Shown in pieces: positions 26,553-35,446 of a stretch of DNA of 64,000 nucleotides. The notes under the pieces were generated by a model that ran no database searches, was not told the DNA's origin, and saw only the letters and a program-made list of their open reading frames with translations. The stretch is from Faecalibacterium prausnitzii (GTDB lineage Bacteria; Bacillota; Clostridia; Oscillospirales; Ruminococcaceae), in the NCBI RefSeq assembly GCF_019967995.1, contig NZ_CP065377.1, positions 1 to 64,000 of the forward strand, in the 5' to 3' direction. The position numbers and the translations under genes were made by a program. Position 1 is the stretch's first letter, and each line of letters begins with the position of its first letter.

Positions 26553-27404
26553 TTATTCTTCCGTTTCGCCGGCCTGCAACGCCAGCATCTGTTTGTAGAC
26601 TTCGCTCTTGGAGTAGGGGGTGCCCTGCGCGGCGGCCTTGGCGGCAGCCGTGGGGCCGTAGCCCTCCCCGGTCAGCTCCAGTGCCCGCTGTGCGGCCTGT
26701 TCCAGCGTCAGGCTCTCTTCAGCCTCGGCAGCGGGCGCTCCGGCCATGACCAGAACGTATTCGCCGCGCGGCTCGTTCCCGGCGTAGTGGGCCTGTGCCT
26801 CGCCGAGGGTGGTCTTCCAGATCTCCTCATGCAGCTTGGTCAGTTCCCGGCAGAGGGTGATGCTCCGCTCGGTGCCAAAAGCCGTCGTGAGGTCGTCCAG
26901 CGTGGTGCGCAGCTTGTGGGGTGCTTCGTAGAAGATGACTGTCCGCTTCTCGCCCTGCAGCTCGGCCAGCCGCTCCCGCTTCTGCTTTTTGTTCACGGGC
27001 AGGAACCCCTCGAACACCCAGCGGGAGGTATCCTGGCCGGAGACCGCCAGCGCCGTGACGCAGGCCGATGCGGCCGGCACCGGCACCACCCGGATGCCAC
27101 GCGCCAGCGCATCCCGCACGATGACCTCGCCGGGGTCGGAGACGCAGGGCATCCCGGCGTCCGAGCAGAGGGCGCAGTTCTCGCCCGCCTCGATGCGGCG
27201 GAGGATGCCCTCGCCCTTTTGCAGGGCATGTTCGTAGTAGCTGACCATCGGTTTTTTCAGGCCGAGGAAGTTGAGCAGCTTCATGGTCACGCGGGTGTCC
27301 TCGGCGGCGATGAAGTCCGCCGCGCCGAAAGTTGCCGCCACGCGGGGCGGCATGTCATCCAGGTTGCCGATGGGGGTCGCGACGATGTATAAGGTTCCTG
27401 CCAT
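26553..27404 (-). CDS. rsmI: 16S rRNA (cytidine(1402)-2'-O)-methyltransferase RsmI
   Basis: Methylates the ribose of C1402 in the 16S rRNA decoding centre. The 283-residue protein shows the tetrapyrrole-methylase-like fold with GTLYIVATPIGNLDD at its start, SDAGMPCVSDPG, and the C-terminal block EYVLVMAGAP. The start at 27404 follows GGAGGT; a further upstream ATG would add only a few residues. It lies 18 bases downstream of the methyltransferase gene and may be co-transcribed with it. Confidence 0.94.
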   Translation of the reverse strand: MAGTLYIVATPIGNLDDMPPRVAATFGAADFIAAEDTRVTMKLLNFLGLKKPMVSYYEHALQKGEGILRRIEAGENCALCSDAGMPCVSDPGEVIVRDALARGIRVVPVPAASACVTALAVSGQDTSRWVFEGFLPVNKKQKRERLAELQGEKRTVIFYEAPHKLRTTLDDLTTAFGTERSITLCRELTKLHEEIWKTTLGEAQAHYAGNEPRGEYVLVMAGAPAAEAEESLTLEQAAQRALELTGEGYGPTAAAKAAAQGTPYSKSEVYKQMLALQAGETEE

Positions 27405-27422
27405 GGGGAGTACCTCCAAAAT

Positions 27423-28115
27423 TTATTGTTTCCCGTACAGGGCTGCTCCGGTCGAAAGGAGCACGTCCGGCTCAATGCGCAGGCCGGTCTTCCGGTTCTT
27501 CTGCGCCTCCACCAGAAAGAGCCAGGGCGCGGCATCCGGCTGATTTTTCACAAAGGCCAGTCGTTTGGGCTCCAGGCGGTGGGCCCGCAGCACGGCCAGC
27601 ACCTCGGCCAGCCGTTCCGGCCGGTGGCACAGCGCGAGCCGCCCGCCGTCTTTGAGCAGGCGGAACGCGCAGCGGCAGACGTCTTCTAGGGTGCAGTCCG
27701 TCTCGTGGCGGGCCGTGGCGCGGGCGGGGTCGCTGCTCTGGAAGCCCGCCGTGAAATAGGGCGGGTTGCAGGCGCACAGGTCAAAGCTGCCCTCCCCTTC
27801 GCGGAAGGTGCGCAGGTCGGTGCAGCAGGGGTTGATGTGGTCGATGTTCTGGGCCGCCAGCGCCTCGGAGAGCAGGGCGCTGGCTTCCGGCTGCAGCTCG
27901 ATGGCTGCGCAGGGGCCGCGGTGGCCCCGGTCGTGCCATTCCAGGCTGACGATGCCGCAGCCGGAACACAGGTCTGCCGCGCGCTGGAGCCGCTTTGGCT
28001 CGGCAAAGCGGGCCAGCAGCAACGCGTCTGAGCCGAACCGGTGGACCGCAGAACAGAAGACTTCTGTTTTATTATACAAAATCTCGGTGGAATGTTCCAT
28101 ATCTGCAAGCTGCAT
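27423..28115 (-). CDS. tRNA1(Val) (adenine(37)-N6)-methyltransferase-like protein
   Basis: A 230-residue class I SAM-dependent methyltransferase of the YfiC/TrmN6 family: HRFGSDALLLARF at the N-terminus, motif I ADLCSGCGIVSL, and the adenine-N6 motif NPPYF (FDLCACNPPYFTAG). In Firmicutes it is typically beside rsmI, as here. The start is uncertain: ATG codons at 28115 and 28100 both lack a strong ribosome binding site. Confidence 0.88.
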   Translation of the reverse strand: MQLADMEHSTEILYNKTEVFCSAVHRFGSDALLLARFAEPKRLQRAADLCSGCGIVSLEWHDRGHRGPCAAIELQPEASALLSEALAAQNIDHINPCCTDLRTFREGEGSFDLCACNPPYFTAGFQSSDPARATARHETDCTLEDVCRCAFRLLKDGGRLALCHRPERLAEVLAVLRAHRLEPKRLAFVKNQPDAAPWLFLVEAQKNRKTGLRIEPDVLLSTGAALYGKQ

Positions 28116-28165
28116 CCTTTACCAAAATATCGGGGCCGAAAAGCCGGGAAAATTGTGCATGAAAG

Positions 28166-28204
28166 AAAAGCAGCAGACCCGCTTTTGACAGGTCTGCTGC
28201 TTTT
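28166..28204. terminator. Terminator downstream of ferredoxin
   Basis: AAAAGCAGCAGACC (28166-28179) pairs with GGTCTGCTGCTTTT (28191-28204). The flanking A and T runs make it usable on both strands; it ends the minus-strand ferredoxin transcript. Confidence 0.85.
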
Positions 28205-28234
28205 GATGCGTTTTTACGGATCTCGCCGCGAAAC

Positions 28235-28405
28235 TTATTCAGCGGTGATCGCACCGGTGGGGCAAGCGCCCTCGCAAGCGCCGCAATCGATGCAAGCGTC
28301 TGCGTTCACAACTGCAACGCCACCCTCAACGGTGACTGCACCAACGGGGCAAGCGCCCTCGCAAGCGCCGCAGCCAACACATGCGTCAGAAACCTTGTGT
28401 GCCAT
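28235..28405 (-). CDS. 2[4Fe-4S] ferredoxin
   Basis: A 56-residue clostridial-type ferredoxin with two CxxCxxCxxxCP clusters (CVGCGACEGACP and CIDCGACEGACP). It carries low-potential electrons, most likely from PFOR to hydrogenase, Rnf or butyryl-CoA dehydrogenase/EtfAB. The start at 28405 is set by AAGGAGAG, 9 bases upstream, and by the standard MAHKVSDACVGCG beginning. It is a single gene with its own promoter and terminator, consistent with high expression. Confidence 0.97.
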   Translation of the reverse strand: MAHKVSDACVGCGACEGACPVGAVTVEGGVAVVNADACIDCGACEGACPTGAITAE

Positions 28406-28691
28406 AATAAAACTCTCCTTTATTCCCGTGCCAATGTTTAGGAGACGCCTGCCCTCGCACGGTACCAGCATGCCTCTCCGGAATTCTTCCTTGTCTGCAT
28501 TCTAGCAAACCAAAAATGAAAAGGCAAGACTAACCGTGCCAACGAAAAGACGTTTTTTTGTTTTTTGTGGGGTTGCACAAAAGCAAAGGCTAACTTTGGG
28601 GGAAAATTGAGAGAGATTTTTAGCGAAAATCACGAAATACGGTTAGTTTTACGATACTAACCACTGTGATTTCCCACTGTTTTTCTGGGAA
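28406..28691 (-). promoter_or_regulatory. Ferredoxin promoter region with GTTAG/CTAAC repeats
   Basis: On the minus strand TTGCCT (28522-28527) and TAGAAT (28499-28504) are 17 bases apart, a good promoter for ferredoxin with an 85-base leader. GGTTAGT overlaps the -35 side near 28528-28535, and further upstream lie GTTAGC near 28587 and a 7-bp inverted repeat GGTTAGT/ACTAACC at about 28639-28661. These half-sites resemble DtxR-type operators, a weak suggestion of metal control. No other gene is seen. Confidence 0.55.
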
Positions 28692-29630
28692 TTATTTCTC
28701 TTTTTTGGGGCAGTTTCCACAGCCGGTGCGGCCATTGGCGTCGGCTGCGGCCACCACGGGGGCCGGGTTGCGCACACCGGAATAATCGTCATCCGGGTCG
28801 GGGCGGCGGGGGGCGCGCTTGCCGCCGCTGACGTACTCGCAGACGCCCACTTTGTAGTACCGCGGGGTCAGGGCCTCGGTGCCGCAGCGCACCCGCAGGT
28901 AGCCGGACACCGGGTTCACTTCCAGAACGGTGCCTAGGCCGTCCGGGGTGCGCACGGTGCTGCCCACCATGGGCATGATGCTGTTCAGATACTCGTAGGC
29001 GCTCTCCTCATAGGCCAGGCAGCACATCAGGCGGCCGCAGGCACCGCTGATCTTGGTGGGGTTCAGCGAGAGACCCTGCTCCTTGGCCATCTTGATGGAG
29101 ACGGGCTGAAAGTCCTTGAGGAAGCGGGAGCAGCAAAACGGCTGGCCGCAGATGCCCAGGCCGCCGATCATCTTGCTCTCGTCGCGCACGCCGATCTGGC
29201 GCAGCTCGATGCGGGTGTGGAAGATGCCGGCCAGGTCCTTGACCAGCTCGCGGAAGTCCACGCGGCCGTCGGCGGTGAAGTAGAACATGATCTTGGAGCG
29301 GTCGAGGGTGTATTCGGCCTCCACCAGCTTCATTTCCAGGCCGTGGCGCGCGATGCACTCCTGGCAGGTGTGGTAGGCGCGCTTCTCGTCCTCGCGGTTC
29401 TGGCGCATCCGGCGCACATCCACGCTGTCGGCCATCCGGGTGATGGGCTTGAGCGCCTTGGGCACGGCGGCGTCGGTCAGTTCCCGGACGCCCTGCACCA
29501 CCTCGCCGCACTCGATGCCGCGGGCGGTCTCCACGATGACGTAGTCGCCGGTCCTGATCTCGGCCCCGGCAGGGTCGAAATAGTAGCTTTTTCCGTTTTC
29601 CTTGAAACGGACAGAGATCACTTGTTTCAT
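28692..29630 (-). CDS. ricT: PSP1-domain protein RicT (YaaT)
   Basis: RicT belongs to the Y-complex that, in Bacillus, promotes mRNA maturation by RNase Y and carries Fe-S clusters. The 312-residue protein has the PSP1 core with conserved cysteines GGLGICGQPFCCSRFL and GACGRLMCCLAYE, and a C-terminal low-complexity tail ending CGNCPKKEK. The start at 29630 follows GGACAACT. It has its own transcript here rather than being next to holB. Confidence 0.92.
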   Translation of the reverse strand: MKQVISVRFKENGKSYYFDPAGAEIRTGDYVIVETARGIECGEVVQGVRELTDAAVPKALKPITRMADSVDVRRMRQNREDEKRAYHTCQECIARHGLEMKLVEAEYTLDRSKIMFYFTADGRVDFRELVKDLAGIFHTRIELRQIGVRDESKMIGGLGICGQPFCCSRFLKDFQPVSIKMAKEQGLSLNPTKISGACGRLMCCLAYEESAYEYLNSIMPMVGSTVRTPDGLGTVLEVNPVSGYLRVRCGTEALTPRYYKVGVCEYVSGGKRAPRRPDPDDDYSGVRNPAPVVAAADANGRTGCGNCPKKEK

Positions 29631-29816
29631 AGTTGTCCTCGTTCTATTTTCTGAAACGCTCAGAGATCTGAGCCTGAAGAGCCATTCTTGAAACAGTATA
29701 ACATACTTGAGTGCAATTTTCTATGAAAAATCAAATTCCTCTGCAACAATCCCGGCGGCTGAGCCGTATCTCTAGCGAAAACTGACTAAATTTTGCAAAA
29801 GATTCACCCTGCACCC

Positions 29817-29844
29817 TTGCAACCCCTCAGACCTTGTGTATAAT
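29817..29844 (+). promoter_or_regulatory. Promoter of the RND exporter gene
   Basis: TTGCAA (29817-29822) and TATAAT (29839-29844), spacer 16, with a TGTG upstream of the second box. The leader is about 70 bases. Confidence 0.65.
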
Positions 29845-29921
29845 AGGAATCATGTAAGATTGCCCTTTTGAGGGCGCTGGCCGTGGAGCGCACGGCGCAA
29901 GCAAAGAAACGGTAGGATAAA

Positions 29922-32900
29922 ATGGAAAAATTCAGTGTCAAAAAACCGTTCACGGTGCTGGTGGCGGTCATCATGGTGCTGATGCTGGGCTTTGTGTCCA
30001 TCAGCAACATGCAGACCAACCTTCTGCCCGACGTGAATACACCGTACCTGATGGTGGTTACGGTCTACCCCGGTGCAAGCCCGGAGCGTGTGGAGAGCGA
30101 AGTCTCCGACGTGATGCAGAACGCATTGGGCACCGTGGCGGGTGTGGAAAAAGTCACCGCCACCTCGGCGGAGAATTACAGCCTTCTGCTGATGCAATTC
30201 TCCGATGATACGGATATGAACAGCGCCATGGTCAAGGTGTCGAACAAGGTGGATCAGACCACGGCCAGCCTGCCGAGCAGCTGTCTGACCCCTTCGATCA
30301 TCGAGTACAGCCTGAACATGAATGCCTTTATGACTGCGGCCGTCAGCCGCGAGGGCAGCGATGTGTATGACCTGTCAGAGTTCGTCAGCGACACCCTTGT
30401 GCCCTACGTGGAGCGCAAGGGCGGCGTTTCCAGCGTGTCCGCCAACGGCCTGATCGAAAAGATGGTGCAGGTCCAGCTCAGCCAGGAGAAGATCGACGCC
30501 ATCAACGAAAAGCTGCTGGAAGTGATCGACGTCCAGCTGGCCGATGCGCGCAAGCAGCTGGAGAGCGCCGAGGCTCAGATCGAAGCGGGCCGCAAGGAAT
30601 ACGACCGCCAGTTCAAAAATTATAATAAGACCGTTTCGGATACGGTGATGCAGCAGTTCAGCGGCCAGGTCGGCGAGGCGGTCGAGACCGTCCGCAAGCA
30701 GGCACAGGCCCTGCTGGACAGCGTGAACCAGCTCATCGCCGTGGTGCAGGAGCCGGAGATCCAGCAGGCCCTGATCGACGTCCGCGACGGCCTGCAGCGG
30801 GTCATGGACAAGTTCAACGAGACGGGCATGAAGGACATCGACTCCCTCATTGAGATCGTGGCCGAGCTGCGCGATATCACCGATAAACTGACCGGCGCAC
30901 TGCAGCAGCTGCAGCAGCGCCTGAACACCGAGTCCGGCACGGAGGGCAGCACGGCGGCAGATCTGGCCGATGATCTGCAGGTGCAGCAGAGCCTGAACAC
31001 GATCTACAATACCCTGAACGACGTCATCAAGGCCATGGACGATGTCCCCGGCCTGATGAGCACCTTCTCGGATGCACTGGGCACCTACTCGCAGCAGCAG
31101 ATGCAGGCTTATATGAAGTTCACCGAAGCCCGCGAGATGCTGAACGAGTACGAAAAGCAGCTCGCCGAGGCAAAGCAGACCTACGCGGACGCTGAAGAAA
31201 AGGCGATGGCCAGCTCCGACGTCTCCAAGCTGCTGGACATCGACACGCTGGCACAGCTCATCTATGCCCAGAACTTCTCGATGCCCGCCGGTTACGTCAA
31301 GGATTCCAGCGGCAAGAGCTGGCTGCTGAAGGTCGGCGAGGAATACGACAGCATCGAGGATATCTCCGGTGCCCTGCTGCTCCATGTGGACGGCTTCGGG
31401 GATGTCCGCCTGTCGGACGTGGCCGACGTTGAGGTCATCGACAACGCCGAGGCCAGCTACACCCGCCTGAACGGCGAGCGCGCAGCCGTGCTGAAGATCT
31501 ACAAGGGCGCCACCTCCAGCGCCAGCGAAGTGTCGGACAACTGCCTGTCCGCCTTCCAGGAGTTGGAAGCCCAGTACGACGGCCTGCATGTGGTCGTTCT
31601 GTCCAACCAGGGCAACTATATCACCATCATCGTCAAGAGCATCCTGAGCAGCATGGTCATCGGTGCGGCACTGGCCATCATCGTGCTGGCCCTCTTCCTG
31701 CGGGATGTCAAGCCCACCCTCGTCGTCGGCTTCAGCATCCCGCTGTCGGTCCTGTTCGCTGTGGTGCTGATGTACTTCACCGGCATGGACCTGAACGTCA
31801 TGACGCTGGCCGGCCTGTCGCTGGGCATCGGTATGCTGGTGGATAACTCCATCGTCGTCATCGAGAACATCTACCGTCTGCGCGGCCGGGGCGTCCCGGC
31901 GGCCCGCGCCGCCGTGCAGGGCGCAAAGCAGGTGGGCATGTCGGTCGTGGCGTCTACCCTGACGTCCGTCTGCGTCTTCCTGCCCGTCGTCTTCTCGTCG
32001 AGCATCGTCAAGAGCCTGATGCAGCCCATGTCCCTCTGCATCGGCTACTGCCTCATGGCCTCGCTTATCGTGGCCCTCACCGTTGTCCCGGCGGCTGCTT
32101 CCACCGTGCTGAAAAAGGCTGAGCCCAAGCAGCTGAAGTGGTTCGACAAGATCCAGGACAAGTACGCCAAGAGTCTGGAGTGGTGCTTCCGGCACCGCGC
32201 CCTGCCCCTGCTGGCAGCGGTGGTGCTGCTGGCCTTCTGCGGCTGGCGGGTCTTCTCCATGGGTGTGGAGCTGCTGCCCACCATCACCAGCAACGAGGCC
32301 ATCGTGACCCTGAGCACCACCAAGGACCTCAGCAAAGAGGATTCCTACGCCATCGCTGGCAAGGCCGTGGAGGCCATGCTGGAGGTGGACCATGTGGAAG
32401 AAGTGGGCATCACCACCGACACCCGCGTGGCCGGGATGGACATCGGCCAGCTGGGCCTGCCCACCACCATCACCGACCTGCTGAACGCCGCCAACAGCTA
32501 CGGCACCTATCAGGTCAACGTCATGCTGGATGAATCCCTCTCTTCTTCCGAGATCGAGACGGCCCGGCAGGCGCTCGAAGATGCCCTTTCCGGCATCGAG
32601 GACTGCACCGCCAAGGTCGAGATCAGCGGGATGCAGGAGCTGACCAGCCAGCTGGCCAGCGGCCTGAGCGTGAAGATCTACGGTGCCGATTCCGAGACCC
32701 TTTCCCAGCTGTCGGAGAAGGTCGTGGACATCGTCAACGATACCGAGGGCTTTGCCAATGCGACCAACGGTCTGGGCAGCGGCGACGCCACCATCAACCT
32801 GCAGATCGACCGCGACAAGGTCCGCTCCTACGGCCTGACCGTGGCCCAGGTCTACCAGCAGATCGCTGCCAAGCTGACCACCACCACCACGGCCCAGACC

Positions 32901-33857
32901 CCCGTGACCGTGGACGGCAGCACCATGAGCGTCCAGATCAGCAACAATCTGGACCCCGTCACCAAGGAAAACATGATGGACATCACCTTTGAGACCACCG
33001 TCATGTCTGCCGACGGCACCACCAGCACCGGCACCTGCACCCTGGCCGATATGGCCACCTGGGACACCGGCAGTGCGCCGGACTCCATCACCAGCGAGGA
33101 TCAGACCCAGTACGTCAGCGTCACGGCCGACACGCTGGACGGCTACAACACCACTGTGCAGGCCCGTGTTCTGGAAAAGAAGCTGAACGAGTTCGCCCTC
33201 TCCGATGAGATGCCGGAGGGCTGCTCCTTCTCGATGGGCGGCGAGTCCGACTCCGTCAACTTTATGGTCAACGAGATGGTGCAGTGGCTGGCCCTGGCCC
33301 TGCCCTTCGTCTATCTGGTCATGGTGGCCCAGTTCCAGAGCCTGCTCTCTCCCTTCATCGTCCTGTTCACCATCCCGCTGGCCTTCACCGGCGGCCTGCT
33401 GGGCATGCTCTTCACCGGCCAGCAGCTGACCATGATCTCCCTGATGGGCTTCATCGTCCTGATGGGCACCGTCGTCAACAACGGCATCGTCTTCGTGGAC
33501 TACGCCAACCAGCTGCGTCTGGGCGGTATGGAGCGCCGTGCGGCCCTGATCGCCACCGGCAAGACCCGTATGCGCCCCATCCTGATGACCACCCTGACCA
33601 CCGTGCTGGCCATGCTCCAGCTGGTGTTCAGCAACGATATGGCGAGCCAGCTCATGAGCGGCATGGCCATCGTCATCATCTGCGGCCTGAGCTATGCCAC
33701 CCTGATGACCCTGTATATCGTGCCCATCCTGTACGATATCCTCTTCAGGAAGCCGCCGCTGAACGTCGATGTCGGCAGCGACGATGAGCTTGACGACATC
33801 CCCGACGATGCCGCCGAGTATATCGCCCAGGCCTCCTCCGCACAGCCGGAGGGCTGA
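29922..33857 (+). CDS. RND family efflux transporter with large coiled-coil insertion
   Basis: A 1311-residue member of the AcrB/HAE-type RND superfamily, proton-driven exporters of drugs, lipids or peptides. One membrane segment (about 11-30) precedes the first extracytoplasmic domain, then segments around 565-730 with the conserved relay aspartate in GMLVDNSIVVIENI, a second large domain and the final bundle (LMGFIVLMGTVVNNGIVFVDYAN). Residues roughly 180-440 form a helical, Gln/Glu/Ala-rich insertion expected to make coiled coils, absent from classical AcrB. No membrane-fusion protein or outer channel is encoded nearby, in keeping with a Gram-positive envelope. Substrate unknown. Confidence 0.9.
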   Translation: MEKFSVKKPFTVLVAVIMVLMLGFVSISNMQTNLLPDVNTPYLMVVTVYPGASPERVESEVSDVMQNALGTVAGVEKVTATSAENYSLLLMQFSDDTDMNSAMVKVSNKVDQTTASLPSSCLTPSIIEYSLNMNAFMTAAVSREGSDVYDLSEFVSDTLVPYVERKGGVSSVSANGLIEKMVQVQLSQEKIDAINEKLLEVIDVQLADARKQLESAEAQIEAGRKEYDRQFKNYNKTVSDTVMQQFSGQVGEAVETVRKQAQALLDSVNQLIAVVQEPEIQQALIDVRDGLQRVMDKFNETGMKDIDSLIEIVAELRDITDKLTGALQQLQQRLNTESGTEGSTAADLADDLQVQQSLNTIYNTLNDVIKAMDDVPGLMSTFSDALGTYSQQQMQAYMKFTEAREMLNEYEKQLAEAKQTYADAEEKAMASSDVSKLLDIDTLAQLIYAQNFSMPAGYVKDSSGKSWLLKVGEEYDSIEDISGALLLHVDGFGDVRLSDVADVEVIDNAEASYTRLNGERAAVLKIYKGATSSASEVSDNCLSAFQELEAQYDGLHVVVLSNQGNYITIIVKSILSSMVIGAALAIIVLALFLRDVKPTLVVGFSIPLSVLFAVVLMYFTGMDLNVMTLAGLSLGIGMLVDNSIVVIENIYRLRGRGVPAARAAVQGAKQVGMSVVASTLTSVCVFLPVVFSSSIVKSLMQPMSLCIGYCLMASLIVALTVVPAAASTVLKKAEPKQLKWFDKIQDKYAKSLEWCFRHRALPLLAAVVLLAFCGWRVFSMGVELLPTITSNEAIVTLSTTKDLSKEDSYAIAGKAVEAMLEVDHVEEVGITTDTRVAGMDIGQLGLPTTITDLLNAANSYGTYQVNVMLDESLSSSEIETARQALEDALSGIEDCTAKVEISGMQELTSQLASGLSVKIYGADSETLSQLSEKVVDIVNDTEGFANATNGLGSGDATINLQIDRDKVRSYGLTVAQVYQQIAAKLTTTTTAQTPVTVDGSTMSVQISNNLDPVTKENMMDITFETTVMSADGTTSTGTCTLADMATWDTGSAPDSITSEDQTQYVSVTADTLDGYNTTVQARVLEKKLNEFALSDEMPEGCSFSMGGESDSVNFMVNEMVQWLALALPFVYLVMVAQFQSLLSPFIVLFTIPLAFTGGLLGMLFTGQQLTMISLMGFIVLMGTVVNNGIVFVDYANQLRLGGMERRAALIATGKTRMRPILMTTLTTVLAMLQLVFSNDMASQLMSGMAIVIICGLSYATLMTLYIVPILYDILFRKPPLNVDVGSDDELDDIPDDAAEYIAQASSAQPEG

Positions 33858-33871
33858 ACCTGAAGTTCCCC

Positions 33872-33907
33872 AGAGCCGTCCGCCGTTCCAGGCGGGCGGC
33901 TCTTTTG
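33872..33907 (+). terminator. Terminator of the RND gene
   Basis: AGAGCCGTCCGCC (33872-33884) pairs with GGCGGGCGGCTCT (33891-33903) with one G-T pair, followed by TTTT. Confidence 0.85.
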
Positions 33908-34036
33908 CTGCCTGCGGCCCGGCCGACCGGGGCATTCCCCCTTCGGATCCGCCGGAGCGGGTCATTTTCACCAAAAAATATCTCGAAATATTGGCTGATA
34001 AACCTAAAAAGATGTCCACACAGAAGATGCAAATTG

Positions 34037-34045
34037 TGATATAAT
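34037..34045 (+). promoter_or_regulatory. Extended -10 promoter of galM
   Basis: TGATATAAT (34037-34045) is a TGN extended -10 joined to a consensus TATAAT. No convincing -35 box is present. The galM leader is about 60 bases. Confidence 0.55.
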
Positions 34046-34111
34046 CATAATAATAAAGGATATAACCGAGAGTGTGGTATCCAAACATTTCGAAAAAGGA
34101 GGCGAAGCCCT

Positions 34112-35185
34112 ATGGCACAGTTTCGCTCCAGGCCCTTTGGTGTGACCAGAGACGGCGAGAAAGTCAATGAATACATCATGTCGAATCCCGGCGGGCTGGC
34201 GGTCAGTGTGCTGAATTACGGCTGCGTGATCAAAAACATCTTTGTCCCCACAAAACAGGGTCCGGTGGATGTCGTGGTGGGCCACGATACCTTTGCCGAC
34301 TACGAACAGGATTTCAATTCTTCCAGCAGCACCTGCTGCGGCGCCTTTGTGGGGCGGTACGCCAACCGCATCGAGAACGCGGAGTTCAGCGTGGGCGGCA
34401 GGAAATACCAGCTGGAGCCCAACAACGGCAGGAATCATCTGCACGGCACCTTCCCCAAAAAGATCTACGACGTCAAGGCCTTCGGCGATACCCTGCTGCT
34501 GGAGACCGAGAGCCCGGCGGGCGAGGACGGCTTCCCCGGCAACCTGAAAGTTTCGGTGCGGTACATCCTCACCGAGGACAACGCCCTGCGGATGGACTAC
34601 CGCGTCTCGTCCGATGCCGACACCATCCTGAACCTGACCAACCATACCTATTTCAACCTCGATGGAGGCGGGGACGTGCTGAACCAGAAGCTGCGCCTCT
34701 ATGCGTCCCGCTATCTGGAGGGCAACAACGAGACCTGCCCCACCGGCAACATCCTGCCGGTGGACAATACGCCCATGGATTTCCGGGCGGGCAAGATCAT
34801 CGGCCGGGACATCGACACCGGCTTTTCTCAGACTACCATGGCGGGCGGCGGCTACGACCACTGCTTCGTCATCGACCGGGGCCGCGGGGCCAGCCAGAGC
34901 CTCTGCGCCTGGGCTTCCAGCGATCAGACCGGCATCAGCATGAAGGTCTACACCACCCAGCCCGGCGTCCAGCTCTACACAGCCAACTTCCTGCAGGACT
35001 GCCCTGCCCCCGGCAAGGGCGGCATCCCGATGCAGAAATACGGCGGCTTTGCGCTGGAGACCCAGCACTTCCCCTGCAGCCCCTCTCACCCGGAGTTCCC
35101 CTCCACGGTCCTGCGGGCCGGAAAAGTGTTCCGCGCCAACACGACCCTGCGGTTCTTCACCGGCAAACAGTGCGGGAAGCTGTAA
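34112..35185 (+). CDS. galM: Aldose 1-epimerase (galactose mutarotase)
   Basis: Interconverts the anomers of galactose and other aldoses at the entry of the Leloir pathway. The 357-residue protein has the substrate-binding GRYANRI and NHLHGT, the catalytic-site NHTYFNL histidine, and the C-terminal FALETQHFPCSPSHPEFPST motif with the catalytic glutamate. AAAAAGGAGGCG precedes the ATG. galE follows 260 bases downstream on the same strand but behind a terminator and its own promoter. Confidence 0.95.
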   Translation: MAQFRSRPFGVTRDGEKVNEYIMSNPGGLAVSVLNYGCVIKNIFVPTKQGPVDVVVGHDTFADYEQDFNSSSSTCCGAFVGRYANRIENAEFSVGGRKYQLEPNNGRNHLHGTFPKKIYDVKAFGDTLLLETESPAGEDGFPGNLKVSVRYILTEDNALRMDYRVSSDADTILNLTNHTYFNLDGGGDVLNQKLRLYASRYLEGNNETCPTGNILPVDNTPMDFRAGKIIGRDIDTGFSQTTMAGGGYDHCFVIDRGRGASQSLCAWASSDQTGISMKVYTTQPGVQLYTANFLQDCPAPGKGGIPMQKYGGFALETQHFPCSPSHPEFPSTVLRAGKVFRANTTLRFFTGKQCGKL

Positions 35186-35192
35186 CCAGCAG

Positions 35193-35230
35193 AGCGTCCG
35201 GCCTGCATAGAAGGCCCGACGCTTTGTTTT
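35193..35230 (+). terminator. Terminator of galM
   Basis: AGCGTC-C-GGCCT pairs with AGGCC-C-GACGCT (35193-35204 with 35212-35223), followed by TTGTTTT. Confidence 0.75.
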
Positions 35231-35354
35231 TGCTTTTCTCCTATTTGCACAAAGTGCGGCGTCTCTCCATGGGCAACATGCGAAAAATCATGCGTCATCA
35301 AAAAGTCAAAAACTGTCAGGCAACAAAAATCCAGAGGAATAGAAAGATGGATAC

Positions 35355-35383
35355 TTGATTCTGCCCGCAAAACGCGGTATGCT
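35355..35383 (+). promoter_or_regulatory. Promoter of galE
   Basis: TTGATT (35355-35360), 17-base spacer, TATGCT (35378-35383). Confidence 0.65.
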
Positions 35384-35446
35384 TTAGGCAGATGGAGACG
35401 GGGAAACGCCCCGCTCACAATACGGTGAGAAGTGAGGTATTTTGCT

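Noticed and set aside
30375..34088. Long open frame antisense to the RND gene
   Set aside because: Same reason: His/Gln/Asp-rich translation without domains, wholly opposite a well-supported gene.
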